From Planctomycetota bacterium (GTDB taxonomy: Bacteria > Planctomycetota > UBA1135 > GCA-002748355), in contig JAGQQW010000032.1 of NCBI GenBank assembly GCA_020426005.1, positions 1-33,043 of the forward strand: 33,043 bases of DNA. Reading direction: 5' to 3'. Shown here in pieces: positions 1 through 7,500 of the stretch. Numbering within the stretch: position 1 is the first letter of the stretch; every line of letters begins with the position of its first letter. Under the pieces are notes generated by a model. That model worked only from the letters and a program-made list of their open reading frames with translations, was not told the origin of the DNA and searched no databases. The position numbers and the translations under genes were made by a program.

Positions 1-657
1 AGTACGAATGATGCGCGGCTGGGCGGGATCTTTCTCGATGCGCTTGCGAAGCTGGGAGATGTGCTGGTCGAGTGCACGGCTCTCGGGGAAGTAATCGACG
101 CCCCAGACCTCGTCGGCCAGGGTGTTGCGGTCGATGACCTTGCCGCGGCGGTCATGGAGCAGGCGGAGGACTTTGACGTCACGGGGGCTGAGGGAGATTT
201 CTCCCTGCCCACGGTAGGCGCGGAGCTCGGTGGGGACGACCCGCAGGTCGTCCATCGTGAAGTCATCGTCGGACTTGCCGCCCCCGCGGGAGGCGGAGCG
301 GCGCAGAATGGCGCGAATGCGGGCGATGATCTCCTTCACGCCGAAAGGCTTGGTCATGTAGTCGTCCGCGCCGAGTTCGAGGCCGAGCACCTTGTCGTCC
401 TCGCTGTCCTTTGCGGTCAGGATGAGCACGGGCGTCGTGTCCCCACTCGCGCGAAACTCGCGTAGCACATCGAGTCCCGAACGCCCAGGTAACATCAGAT
501 CGAGGATGACGAGATCGAACTCTTCGCTCGCGAGCACGCGCGCGGCTTCGGTCCCGTCGGTCGCGAGCGTGACGACGTAGCCCTCGTGTTCGAGGTTCTT
601 GACGATGCCGTGCCCGAGGCTGCGATCGTCTTCGACGAGCAGGATGCGTGTCGTCAT
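1..657 (-). CDS. OmpR/PhoB-family response regulator (3' end cut by window edge)
   Basis: This is a DNA-binding response regulator, 219 codons visible, with its stop lying outside the window. The receiver domain (about residues 3-118) carries the acidic pair D10/D11, phosphoacceptor D53 in LVILDLMLP, T81 and K103 in the TKPF motif. A winged-helix domain follows from about residue 130, with the family's SLSPRDVKVLRLL and DQHISQLRKRIE segments. Only the final wing is missing (the sequence ends ...PRIIRT), so about 10-15 residues are lost. It starts with ATG 55 nt downstream of the kinase stop on the same strand, so the two are probably co-transcribed and the kinase is the likely partner. Target genes are unknown. 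Seen: motifs and gene order. Inferred: the cognate pairing. Confidence 0.93.
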   Translation of the reverse strand, partial: MTTRILLVEDDRSLGHGIVKNLEHEGYVVTLATDGTEAARVLASEEFDLVILDLMLPGRSGLDVLREFRASGDTTPVLILTAKDSEDDKVLGLELGADDYMTKPFGVKEIIARIRAILRRSASRGGGKSDDDFTMDDLRVVPTELRAYRGQGEISLSPRDVKVLRLLHDRRGKVIDRNTLADEVWGVDYFPESRALDQHISQLRKRIEKDPAQPRIIRT

Positions 658-712
658 CGATCGGCTCCTGCGCAACGTCCGGTCATGCAACCCGGTAGTC
701 GACATGGGACCG

Positions 713-3178
713 TCATGCCGCTCCACCATCGAGTTCTGCATCGCTACGCGATGCCGGAAGTGTGACTTCGAAGCAGGCCCCGCGATCTCGTGGACCCGTG
801 GTGCACCGCACGCTTCCGCCGTGCGCGGTCACGATGCTGCGCACGATCGCGAGACCGAGGCCCGCGCCCGGGACGTTTCCATGGCTCTGCGCCTTGCCCC
901 GTACGAATCGCTCGAATACGCGCGATCTCTCCGCCGTGTCGATACCCGGCCCGTCATCGCACACGCGAAGGACGACGCGTGCCGGACCGCTGCTGAGTGG
1001 AGACTTCCCGGTCGGGTCAGCCGTGCGGGCCGCGCCCGTCGGTCCTACCGCAGGCTCTGCGCTCGCTGTAGCCGACGCGCCAGCAGTGTTCGCCGCGCCG
1101 ACGATCTTCCCCGTGGCAGCCTCCACGGACACCGCGACGAACACGCTGCGACCACGCCCGGCATACTTGCGCGCGTTGTCGAGCAAGTTCCAGAGCACTT
1201 GGCGCAACGCGTCGCGATCGACGTGCGCCACGGCGTGCACACCTGAGAACTGCACCGACAACCCCGCTTCTCGAGCAAGCGGGTCGAACAGCGCAACGCC
1301 TTCTTGCACGAGTTCGTCGACACGTGCGACCTCGAAGTGCAGGGTCCGCTCGCCGCGTTCGGTACGGCCGAGTTCCAACGCGTTTTCGACGAGAGTCGAC
1401 AAGCGCCCCGCTTCGACCGCGAGGAGTTGTGTGAACTCGGAGCGCGCCGCCTCGTCCTTGGCGCGTCCTTCGGCGAGCGTGTCCGCGAAGAGTCGGATCG
1501 ACGCAAGCGGCGTGCGCAGCTCATGCGTGATCGACCGCAAGAAGTCGCCGCGTGCGGCGAGCGCGAGGCGCTCGGCTCGGTACGAACGCACGAGGAGCCA
1601 CAATCCTGCCAAGAGCAGAACGGCAAGTGCCACGAACAGCAACCGGGATGGCTGGTTCGACGATTTCGAGGATCGCGAGAAGGGGATTGCAATGATGCCA
1701 TCGAAGACCGGCAGAACGTCCGCCGTGAGCGACGACGGCGCACGTGGCTCGAGACGCCGAATGGGCGATGGTTGTGGTACACCATCGTCGAAGGCACTGG
1801 CGAGTGCGAGCGTTTCGAACTGCTCGAACGGAAGCACGAAGGCGACGCCAGTGGCATCGAACGTCGTAGGCGAGTCCATGAGCGATTTCATGGCAACGAA
1901 TTGCGATGTCGATGAATTAGCCCGCGAGGCATTTCCGACTGTGCCGTCGCGACGCAAAGGAGACACACTCGCACCTCGCTCGCCGCCTCCTTCTGCCGTG
2001 GTCTGTTCCACACCGCGCTCTCGTGCAACGGACGACTGCGCGGTGGAAACACGCATGGCAGGCAACTGCGTACCGGGGTAGTAGAGCAACACCGCTCGAC
2101 CCGTTGCGGAACGCGGAGCACCGGTTGTCCCGCTCGAGGCGGGTTCGAGAACGACGTGTTCGACGACCGCTTCGCCGGCAGCGACCAGTCTCGGCCGTTC
2201 GTTCTCGAGGAGTTCTGCCGCGCTGCGCAAGAACTTGATCCGCTCGTGACTCGCTTCGACATGCTCCGTGATGGCATCGGTAGTCGCGTAGGTCCGCAGG
2301 CTCGCGATCGTGTCGTGAACGAGCTCATCGTCACCGCTCGTGACAAGGGCGCGAACCACTTCGCGCATGGACGCCCACGCAGGGGCGTCGACGGGAATCG
2401 GTTGTAGCCCCCCCTCGGACTGCGTGCTGCTCGCCTGCTGCTCGGCTCTGCTGCCGCGAGTTGGCGCCGAACTCGGTTGTCGCGGCGGGTTCGGCGATGG
2501 TGAAGGTGTCTGCGCGCGTGTGACCGGACCGGGAATGCTCTTCGCCCCATGGCTCTCGACCGCGAACGTTTGCGGAGATACCACGATCACGGGCCGGATC
2601 ACGCGGGCGCGGTCCGCGAGCATCGCATCGAAGAGCAGCGTGCGCGCAATCGCATCGGGGGGCATTGCGTCGAACGATTTCACACGACGACGGTAGGCCC
2701 TCGCTCGCGACGAGTTTCCCTGACGCTCGCAGATCCACATCGCCGTGGTAAGCAGCACACCGAGGTCGGCAGCGGCGCGGTCGCCACGCAGGATCGCCTC
2801 GTCGACGCGCGCGAGTGCCATCGCCGGTTCGTGATTCACGAACTCGTGCTTGCGAGCGAGATCGAGCGTCGCGCGCGTCACGAAGTCGATGTCGTGCACG
2901 GGCGAGCGTTGCGGCAAGGCTCGTGGCGACCGGAACGCGTGCCGATCCAGAACGAAGCCTTCGTCCCCTGGCAACCGATCGACGAACGCCGGATGCAGGA
3001 CGCGCGACCGCAACTCGCGCACGGCGGCGAACGCCGCGCGACGCGCTTCGGCCGTGGCTGCTGCTTCGGCATTGTGCAATGCGCTCTCGAGGGCGACGAT
3101 CCCGAAGGTCACCAACGCCAGCGCAACCGCGCCGACGAGGAGCGCGACGGCGGTGGTCTTGGAGCGGACGGCGGGCAT
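713..3178 (-). CDS. Sensor histidine kinase with large extracytoplasmic domain
   Basis: A membrane histidine kinase of 821 residues. TM1 is about residues 9-29 and TM2 about 512-530, leaving a sensor region of roughly 480 residues outside the cytoplasm, with a Pro/Ser/Gln-rich stretch near 215-260. The phosphoacceptor H552 lies in SITHELRTPLAS, the N box in WNLLDNARKYA (663-673), G1 in DDGPGID (741-747) and G2 in GAGLGLAIV (771-779). No HAMP domain fits between TM2 and H552. A low-complexity Ala/Thr/Pro/Gly insert (about 685-733) separates the N box from G1, which is unusual inside an ATPase fold. I chose ATG 3178 because it puts TM1 at the N-terminus; an in-frame ATG at 3253 is possible but would run through a palindrome that looks like an operator. 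It pairs with the downstream response regulator. Confidence 0.93.
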   Translation of the reverse strand: MPAVRSKTTAVALLVGAVALALVTFGIVALESALHNAEAAATAEARRAAFAAVRELRSRVLHPAFVDRLPGDEGFVLDRHAFRSPRALPQRSPVHDIDFVTRATLDLARKHEFVNHEPAMALARVDEAILRGDRAAADLGVLLTTAMWICERQGNSSRARAYRRRVKSFDAMPPDAIARTLLFDAMLADRARVIRPVIVVSPQTFAVESHGAKSIPGPVTRAQTPSPSPNPPRQPSSAPTRGSRAEQQASSTQSEGGLQPIPVDAPAWASMREVVRALVTSGDDELVHDTIASLRTYATTDAITEHVEASHERIKFLRSAAELLENERPRLVAAGEAVVEHVVLEPASSGTTGAPRSATGRAVLLYYPGTQLPAMRVSTAQSSVARERGVEQTTAEGGGERGASVSPLRRDGTVGNASRANSSTSQFVAMKSLMDSPTTFDATGVAFVLPFEQFETLALASAFDDGVPQPSPIRRLEPRAPSSLTADVLPVFDGIIAIPFSRSSKSSNQPSRLLFVALAVLLLAGLWLLVRSYRAERLALAARGDFLRSITHELRTPLASIRLFADTLAEGRAKDEAARSEFTQLLAVEAGRLSTLVENALELGRTERGERTLHFEVARVDELVQEGVALFDPLAREAGLSVQFSGVHAVAHVDRDALRQVLWNLLDNARKYAGRGRSVFVAVSVEAATGKIVGAANTAGASATASAEPAVGPTGAARTADPTGKSPLSSGPARVVLRVCDDGPGIDTAERSRVFERFVRGKAQSHGNVPGAGLGLAIVRSIVTAHGGSVRCTTGPRDRGACFEVTLPASRSDAELDGGAA
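980..1126 (-). other. Low-complexity insert inside the kinase ATPase domain
   Basis: This stretch encodes kinase residues about 685-733. It is dominated by Ala, Thr, Pro, Gly and Ser and sits between the N box and G1 box of the catalytic domain. In typical histidine kinases this interval is a short beta-hairpin region of 20-30 residues. The frame remains open and all later catalytic boxes are intact, so it is an in-frame expansion and not a frameshift. It is probably a disordered loop. Confidence 0.6.
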
Positions 3179-3210
3179 TGCAGCACGATATCCGGGCGCC
3201 TGTCCGGCAG

Positions 3211-3228
3211 TTGTCAAGCGCTCGACAA
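3211..3228 (-). promoter_or_regulatory. 18-nt near-perfect palindrome over a TTGACA hexamer
   Basis: The site reads TTGTCAAGCGCTCGACAA on the plus strand, an 18-nt inverted repeat with a single mismatched pair. On the minus strand it contains TTGACA (3217-3212), a consensus -35 hexamer, 33 nt upstream of the kinase ATG. At 17-nt spacing the -10 position reads CGGATA, which is weak. If it is a promoter, the transcript would have almost no leader. It is a plausible operator for the kinase-regulator operon; the binding protein is unknown. Confidence 0.4.
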
Positions 3229-3274
3229 GTGTCGCGAGATTCCGCAGTGACATCCCGCAGCGAGATTTGACGAA

Positions 3275-3286
3275 CCGACCGGTCGG
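3275..3286. promoter_or_regulatory. 12-nt perfect palindrome, possible operator
   Basis: CCGACCGGTCGG is a perfect 12-nt palindrome, extended by a looser inverted repeat (AACC on the left, GGTT on the right). It lies midway between the two divergent genes. Palindromes of this length are not rare in GC-rich DNA, so this is only a candidate regulator site. Confidence 0.25.
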
Positions 3287-3491
3287 GTGGTTGGTTGGCG
3301 AGAAGAGCGCCCGCGCGCGATCGACCGTCGAACGCGTCGACGTCGCGTTCCCAAGCCGAGTGTACGTCGGGACGTGCCTCACGACGTATCGAAGACGATC
3401 GCTGGCAGATCGCGTTGTGCGAGGCGTCCCTGCCACGTTTCCTCATGGCAGCGTGGAGAACAACTCGCTGCTAGCACGTTCGAACCCGCGT

Positions 3492-4052
3492 ATGCAAACT
3501 GCCAGCGTGCCATACACGTACGAATATCCACGCCCTGCGGTCACCGTCGATGCGGTTCTCGGGACGGCGGGACCGCGAGGTGACCTCCGGATCTTGCTGA
3601 TTCAGCGCAAGTTCGATCCGTTCCAGGAGAGCTGGGCGCTGCCAGGTGGGTTTGTTGACGAACACGAGGATCTTGCCGTCGCGGCGCGGCGGGAGATGCT
3701 CGAAGAGACCGGCGTCGACCTCGAACGCATCCTCCAACTCGGTGCCTACGGCACGCCGCATCGCGATCCTCGGGGGCACACGGTCGGCGTTGCCTTCCTC
3801 GCGATGTGTGCGCCTGACGAACTCGTCTTCGAAGCGGGCGACGATGCGCAGGACTGTCGTTGGTTCTCCGCCAAGCGACCACCGCGACTGGCGTTCGATC
3901 ACAAGGACATCGTGCGGGATGCGCGCCGAGCGTTCGCCCGCATCGCAGCGCGGCGCACCGAGTTCGTCGAGACGTTCTTCGGTCCGCGCCGCGCACGCGC
4001 GATCGGAAACACCGGACTCGCAGCACTGCGACGCGCTGCTCGCGACGCGTGA
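3492..4052 (+). CDS. Nudix hydrolase (COG1051 / ADP-ribose pyrophosphatase-like)
   Basis: A cytoplasmic Nudix hydrolase of 186 residues. The complete Nudix box G-x5-E-x7-REMLEETG-V spans residues 53-75, supplying the metal-binding glutamates. The N-terminal YPRPAVTVDAV strand, the WALPGGFVDEHE approach to the box and the RDPRGHTVGVAFLA strand after it are typical of the COG1051 group, which includes ADP-ribose pyrophosphatases and relatives. The substrate cannot be read from sequence. The start at ATG 3492 is the only ATG near the conserved region; no strong ribosome site precedes it, and an in-frame GTG at 3453 is an alternative. The following membrane-protein gene begins 35 nt later and may share its transcript. 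Confidence 0.88.
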   Translation: MQTASVPYTYEYPRPAVTVDAVLGTAGPRGDLRILLIQRKFDPFQESWALPGGFVDEHEDLAVAARREMLEETGVDLERILQLGAYGTPHRDPRGHTVGVAFLAMCAPDELVFEAGDDAQDCRWFSAKRPPRLAFDHKDIVRDARRAFARIAARRTEFVETFFGPRRARAIGNTGLAALRRAARDA

Positions 4053-4087
4053 CACGGTGACGAGGAATCGATCGAGGTTAGCGAAAC

Positions 4088-5407
4088 ATGAACGACGACG
4101 AGACTGAGGATTCCGCACCGCAAAAGGGCGCTCAACACGACGTTTCGAGTGCACACCCGCGAGAGGCGACGACGGAGACATCGGGTGTAGACGCGGGTTC
4201 CGGCGAAACATCGGCGCCTGCGACCGCGTCGATTCGAACGGCGGCATCGGAACGCAGTTCTGGTTCGCCTTCGGCCGGGACATCGCCCGTGCTCGAGACA
4301 CGGGCAGGGACAGCGATGGCGGCTTCGACGGCAACAGTGTCGTCAAGTCAGCCGCACTCGACGTCGCACGCTGCACGAGTCGACTACGCAGCAGCGATGA
4401 ATGAAGCGATGAGCAACCTCGAAGTGCGGCGCCTGATGCTCGTGCTAACCAACGTCCTCACGCCCGCATGCGTCATGGCGGTCACGGATTGCCTTGCGGG
4501 AAGCAACGTCGCAGCCTCGTTCTCCTGGCTTCCACGACTCGTGCTGCCGATCTGTGGAGCGCTACTCCTCGCGACAGGGTTCCTCGTGACCGGCGTGTTG
4601 GCGCGATGCCACTTCGGTCTCGTCGTCAACGGAACCAAGCTACACATGGTCGAGACGGGAAAACTCGTCCTCGCGCCCCTCAACTGGCTCGGCGTCACGA
4701 CGAACTTCCTCATCATCACGGCGATGTCCACGGCGCTCGGCGCCCTGGCTCTTTGCGCGGGGCTCGGTCTGGGCTCTTCGTCGTGGATCGCTGCGGCCGT
4801 CGTGCTCGTCGCAGTCCTGGCGTGGCTGCCTTCGAGTCACGCCCGTGCGAATCGTGCGTGTCAGGAGTTCTCGAAGCACTGGCAAACCGCGGACATCCCG
4901 GTCGCGTTGCGCGAAGAGCACACCCGCAAGTCGCTCGACGCCACGAGTTCGGATATCTCCGTGGTCGTGGTGATGGCCGCCGCGCTGTTCGCCGGGCTCT
5001 TCAATGCGCTGACGAACCTCGGAGGAATCCGTCCGACCGCAGGCACCACGCCACCCGTGGACACGATCCAATCCACGGCGCCGGTCGTGCTTCTCGGATT
5101 CGCGTTCGTTTCGTTGTTCTTCTCGTGCCGAATTCTCGTCCGTCTACGAATCGCCTTCGGCGAACACAGCCAGAGACTCGCCGCACTCCGCGACGAAACC
5201 GATACCAACGCGATGCGCTGGCGCGCCCAGGAGCGCACCTACCTCCTCTACGCGATCGTCCTCGTCCTACTCACCGCAACCGGGATCATGCTCGGCTACG
5301 ACCGGGCAGGCCCGATCGCAGGCCTGACGGTCGGAGGTCTAGCGTTCGTCGCCGGGCTCGCCTGGTACCCAGCAACGCTTCGCGCAGCCCGCCACCGTCG
5401 CACGTGA
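4088..5407 (+). CDS. Polytopic membrane protein with disordered N-terminus
   Basis: I do not recognise a family. The 439-residue protein has a hydrophilic Ser/Thr/Ala/Gly-rich N-terminal region of about 95 residues that is probably disordered. About seven hydrophobic segments follow, near 146-171, 193-227, 232-248, 289-308, 330-351, 384-403 and 409-427. The loop between the third and fourth segments (about 250-288) and that between the fifth and sixth (352-383) are charged. The C-terminus is basic (LRAARHRRT). A GAGG-type ribosome site lies about 9 nt before the ATG. It follows the Nudix gene by 35 nt. Its last codons are duplicated downstream at 5498-5542, suggesting that a second related gene once lay there. 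Confidence 0.8.
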   Translation: MNDDETEDSAPQKGAQHDVSSAHPREATTETSGVDAGSGETSAPATASIRTAASERSSGSPSAGTSPVLETRAGTAMAASTATVSSSQPHSTSHAARVDYAAAMNEAMSNLEVRRLMLVLTNVLTPACVMAVTDCLAGSNVAASFSWLPRLVLPICGALLLATGFLVTGVLARCHFGLVVNGTKLHMVETGKLVLAPLNWLGVTTNFLIITAMSTALGALALCAGLGLGSSSWIAAAVVLVAVLAWLPSSHARANRACQEFSKHWQTADIPVALREEHTRKSLDATSSDISVVVVMAAALFAGLFNALTNLGGIRPTAGTTPPVDTIQSTAPVVLLGFAFVSLFFSCRILVRLRIAFGEHSQRLAALRDETDTNAMRWRAQERTYLLYAIVLVLLTATGIMLGYDRAGPIAGLTVGGLAFVAGLAWYPATLRAARHRRT

Positions 5408-5410
5408 AGT

Positions 5411-5602
5411 GCGTGAAACGTGCCAGGGTCGTTTCGCGGTACTTTCCCGCGTGAAACGTGCCAGGGACAAAGCGTGCTACTCCTCGCATGGCTCGTCTGG
5501 TACGCAGCAACGCTTCGCGCCGCGCGCCACCGTCGCACGTGAAGTGCGTGAAACGTGCCAGGGTCGTTTCGCGGTACTTTCGTGCGTGAAACGTGCTCGG
5601 GG
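5411..5602. repeat. Four copies of an 18-nt repeat in paired arrangement
   Basis: GCGTGAAACGTGCCAGGG occurs exactly at 5411-5428, 5449-5466 and 5546-5563, with a degenerate fourth copy at 5584-5602. The copies come in two pairs, 38 nt apart within each pair and separated by a conserved 20-nt spacer. Within each pair GAAACG and CGTTTC form a 6-bp stem around TGCCAGGGT. The whole block fills the gap between two convergent genes, which is where REP-like dispersed repeats and terminators tend to sit. Confidence 0.75.
5474..5542 (+). pseudogene. Remnant 3' end of a second copy of the membrane-protein gene
   Basis: Reading from 5474 gives VLLLAWLVWYAATLRAARHRRT and a TGA stop at 5540-5542. The last 16 codons match the intact upstream gene in frame with two amino-acid changes. 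The hydrophobic VLLLAWLVW start continues a membrane-helix character that the nucleotide repeat itself does not cover. That hints at a diverged paralogue whose front was deleted. There is no start codon context supporting expression. Confidence 0.5.
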
Positions 5603-5607
5603 ACGGA

Positions 5608-6945
5608 TCAGTCGAACTTGGCTTTGTGTGCCAGGTTCTTCAGGGCGTCGGTCCCTAGCGAGCGTGCGAAGCCGAATGCGTACGCGAGTTGCTTGCCATC
5701 GCTCCAGTGGATGGCGCGGACGCGCTCGCCGTAGTGGCGTGCATACGCTTCTTCGAACTCCTTGCGATCCTCGTCGCTGTCCCACACTGTCAGCCAGACG
5801 ATGCCACGCTCCTTCGCTTCGTCCGGCGTCGTCTCGCTCGGACGCTCGAGAACGAAGAGCTCGTCGCCGTCCCAGCCCGTCGCGGCTTTCGTGGTCCAGT
5901 AGCGCGCGTTGGTCATGAGCCCCATGTTGAGCTTGCGCTCGGGATCCCGCGTGAGGATGGCCATGTAGACCTCACCCATGCGGTCGCGTTCGATGATCTT
6001 CGCGGCGCACTGCGCCTCGAGCGCGGCCTCGAACTCGTCGCGATTGCTCAGCGTGACTGGCAGATCGCGTTGCTCTTCTTTCCAGTATTTGTCCGGGTGC
6101 AGGATCTGTTCGCCAGAAGTCGGTGGCGTCTCGAAACACTGGCGCACTTCGTCGTCGAAACTGTCGTGCATCGTGATTTGCAGGACGCCGGCGCCCTTCG
6201 CCACGAAAGATGACCCTGCCATGTAATTGGCGACGAGAACGTGGAAGTAGGCTGGCGCACCAATCAGTGTCTTGGCCGACTCCATCTCGCGCTTCTGCGC
6301 GGCCTTCATTTGCGCGAGGTCCATCGACTCGCGGTTCTTCGCGCTCCATCGATACATCAGCGCGGTTGCACTGCCTTCGACGACCGCGCCGAGAGCGAAC
6401 CCACCGTCATGCGTGCGCGCCGCATCCATCCGACGCTGTAGCGAGTAATGCTGGTCGTCCAGCGCGTGCGTGAGTTCGTGCGCAATCATCATCCGGTTGA
6501 TGAAGTCGCCATACTTCGCCGCCTTCTCGAGCATGAAGAACGAGTTCTGCTCGGGATCGTAGAACCCGCCGATCTGGCTCAGCAGAACGTCGACATAGGT
6601 CTTCGCGAAGTCGGTTCCCGCACGAAAGAACCCGAGTTCGGTCAAGAACCACTGATGCCGCTCGAGTCGACCACCCGCGTATTCCTTGCCAAAGAGCTTC
6701 TTCTGCAGAAAGCCACGGAGCTGCTCTTCGGTGTAGACACCGCGCTTCACGGGTCGCAAGAACTTACGCTCGCGCAGCTCCTCGACGTCATGCACGACTT
6801 CGTCGGCGATCTTCTCGAGCTTCTTGGCATCCTCGGAGTCGACGGGACGCGGAGTTTCGTCCTGTCCACGCAATGGCGAGACGAAGACGCCAGAGCCGAC
6901 GAGGAACGCGCCGACGGGCAACAGGGCAAGAGCGAGTGCCTTCAT
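5608..6945 (-). CDS. Secreted zinc metallopeptidase-like protein (HExxH)
   Basis: A 445-residue protein with an N-terminal signal peptide (hydrophobic 3-22, cleavage near 26-28). Residues 156-160 are HELTH, a zinc-metallopeptidase motif with catalytic E157 and ligands H156/H160. E190 in VVEGSATALMYRW is a reasonable third ligand, giving a gluzincin-like arrangement. The preceding GGFYDPEQNSFFML (126-139) and the HELTHALDDQHY context resemble uncharacterised bacterial proteins carrying HELTHALQDQ. The C-terminal half (about 280-445) has no motif I know and may be a second domain. It probably acts in the periplasm or outside the cell. It is preceded by a perfect hairpin at 6974-6996 and is monocistronic as far as seen. 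Function beyond probable proteolysis is unknown. Confidence 0.82.
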   Translation of the reverse strand: MKALALALLPVGAFLVGSGVFVSPLRGQDETPRPVDSEDAKKLEKIADEVVHDVEELRERKFLRPVKRGVYTEEQLRGFLQKKLFGKEYAGGRLERHQWFLTELGFFRAGTDFAKTYVDVLLSQIGGFYDPEQNSFFMLEKAAKYGDFINRMMIAHELTHALDDQHYSLQRRMDAARTHDGGFALGAVVEGSATALMYRWSAKNRESMDLAQMKAAQKREMESAKTLIGAPAYFHVLVANYMAGSSFVAKGAGVLQITMHDSFDDEVRQCFETPPTSGEQILHPDKYWKEEQRDLPVTLSNRDEFEAALEAQCAAKIIERDRMGEVYMAILTRDPERKLNMGLMTNARYWTTKAATGWDGDELFVLERPSETTPDEAKERGIVWLTVWDSDEDRKEFEEAYARHYGERVRAIHWSDGKQLAYAFGFARSLGTDALKNLAHKAKFD

Positions 6946-6973
6946 GTTCGATCGATGTTCTCAGACTGTGGGA

Positions 6974-6996
6974 GCACTCGGACAAGCGCCGAGTGC
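6974..6996. promoter_or_regulatory. Perfect 8-bp inverted repeat upstream of the metallopeptidase
   Basis: GCACTCGG and CCGAGTGC form an uninterrupted 8-bp stem around a 7-nt loop, 29-51 nt upstream of the metallopeptidase ATG. In DNA it could be an operator; in RNA it would be a 5'-leader hairpin. Its right arm is one of three CGCCGAGTGCG copies in this gap. Confidence 0.35.
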
Positions 6997-7026
6997 GTGA
7001 TCTCACCGTTGTGCGACTTCCGAAAA

Positions 7027-7077
7027 CACAGGCGTACCGCGCACACAGGCGAACCACGCACACAGGCTTATCGGCGA
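7027..7077. repeat. 17-nt tandem repeat, three units
   Basis: Units begin at 7027, 7044 and 7061. The first two (CACAGGCGTACCGCGCA and CACAGGCGAACCACGCA) differ at two positions. The third keeps CACAGGC and then diverges. This is a short non-coding minisatellite-like array. Confidence 0.6.
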
Positions 7078-7317
7078 ATCGGCGGGGAAGATGGTAACAG
7101 TGCCGCTGCAAGAGTGCGCTCGGTGCACCCACGGTTCTGCGCGTAGGCAACAAGTCGACTCACCTGCCGTCAGCGCAAACACGCTGTCCCGCCATCGAAG
7201 GCGCATCCGCGGTGGATGCAGCAGCTCGGACGCGCGCCGAGTGCGAGTGCCATAGCAGCGTGTTGGATACGTCGGGCACCCGCCGAGTGCGTGCGGTCGA
7301 CGTTTCGGTGGCTGACG

Positions 7318-7341
7318 AAAACCAGCGAATCGGCGATTCGC
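7318..7341 (-). terminator. Possible intrinsic terminator after the ABC operon
   Basis: On the minus strand GCGAATC-GCC-GATTCGC forms a perfect 7-bp stem with a 3-nt loop, followed by TGGTTTTCG. It lies about 160 nt past the stop of the last ABC-operon gene. The T-run has only four bases, so termination strength is doubtful. Confidence 0.3.
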
Positions 7342-7500
7342 CCGAGGCTTTTGGGAGCTGCCGAGACGGTCAAAGCACGTTCTCGGAGCATGTCTGAGTT
7401 TCTCAACTCGCTGCTCGACCCGGTGGATTCCAAAAAGCGCAGGCGAACCATGCATACAGCGAGGCTTGTCAGATCCACTGTGGCGGAGAAGACACGACTC

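Larger units (their letters stand above)
3179..3491. other. Divergent intergenic region (kinase / Nudix promoters)
   Basis: These 313 nt separate the minus-strand kinase from the plus-strand Nudix gene and must hold the promoters of both. No convincing coding frame is seen. Two palindromic sites stand out, at 3211-3228 and 3275-3286. Nothing else is recognisable, and there is no clear Shine-Dalgarno sequence before the Nudix ATG. Confidence 0.6.
5363..5604. repeat. Duplicated gene tail: two ~105-nt direct repeats
   Basis: Copy 1 (5363-5468) covers the end of the membrane-protein gene and its downstream DNA; copy 2 (5498-5604) repeats it with an offset of 135 nt. Over the first 98 nt the copies differ by five substitutions. 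Copy 2 still encodes LVWYAATLRAARHRRT followed by a stop, matching LAWYPATLRAARHRRT of the intact gene. The frame is open upstream only to about 5474 (VLLLAW), where resemblance to copy 1 ends. It therefore looks like the remnant of a tandem paralogue or a segmental duplication. Confidence 0.85.
6946..7500. other. 555-nt repeat-bearing intergenic region
   Basis: No credible gene is visible: the open frames here lack protein-like composition and are rich in Arg/Cys/Pro. The region holds a perfect 8-bp hairpin (6974-6996), a 17-nt tandem repeat (7027-7077), three copies of the 11-mer CGCCGAGTGCG in one orientation (6987-6997, 7235-7245, 7281-7291), a 10-mer CGAATCGGCG present twice, and a terminator-like hairpin (7325-7341). 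It lies downstream of the ABC operon and upstream of the metallopeptidase. Confidence 0.65.

Noticed and set aside
762..2081. 439-codon plus-strand open frame
   Set aside because: Antisense to the kinase, which has every catalytic box; the plus frame has no recognisable domain and a Ser/Arg-rich composition.
2850..3491. Long upstream extension of the Nudix frame
   Set aside because: It would overlap the kinase N-terminus and adds about 200 Arg/Ser-rich residues absent from Nudix enzymes; ATG 3492 is preferred.
5411..5602. CRISPR-like spacing of repeats
   Set aside because: Only two pairs of repeats, the spacer sequences are themselves conserved, and no cas gene is nearby.
7003..7455. 150-codon minus-strand open frame in the 555-nt gap
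   Set aside because: Cys/Arg/Pro-rich with no domain-like pattern, and it runs through the tandem repeat and hairpins.
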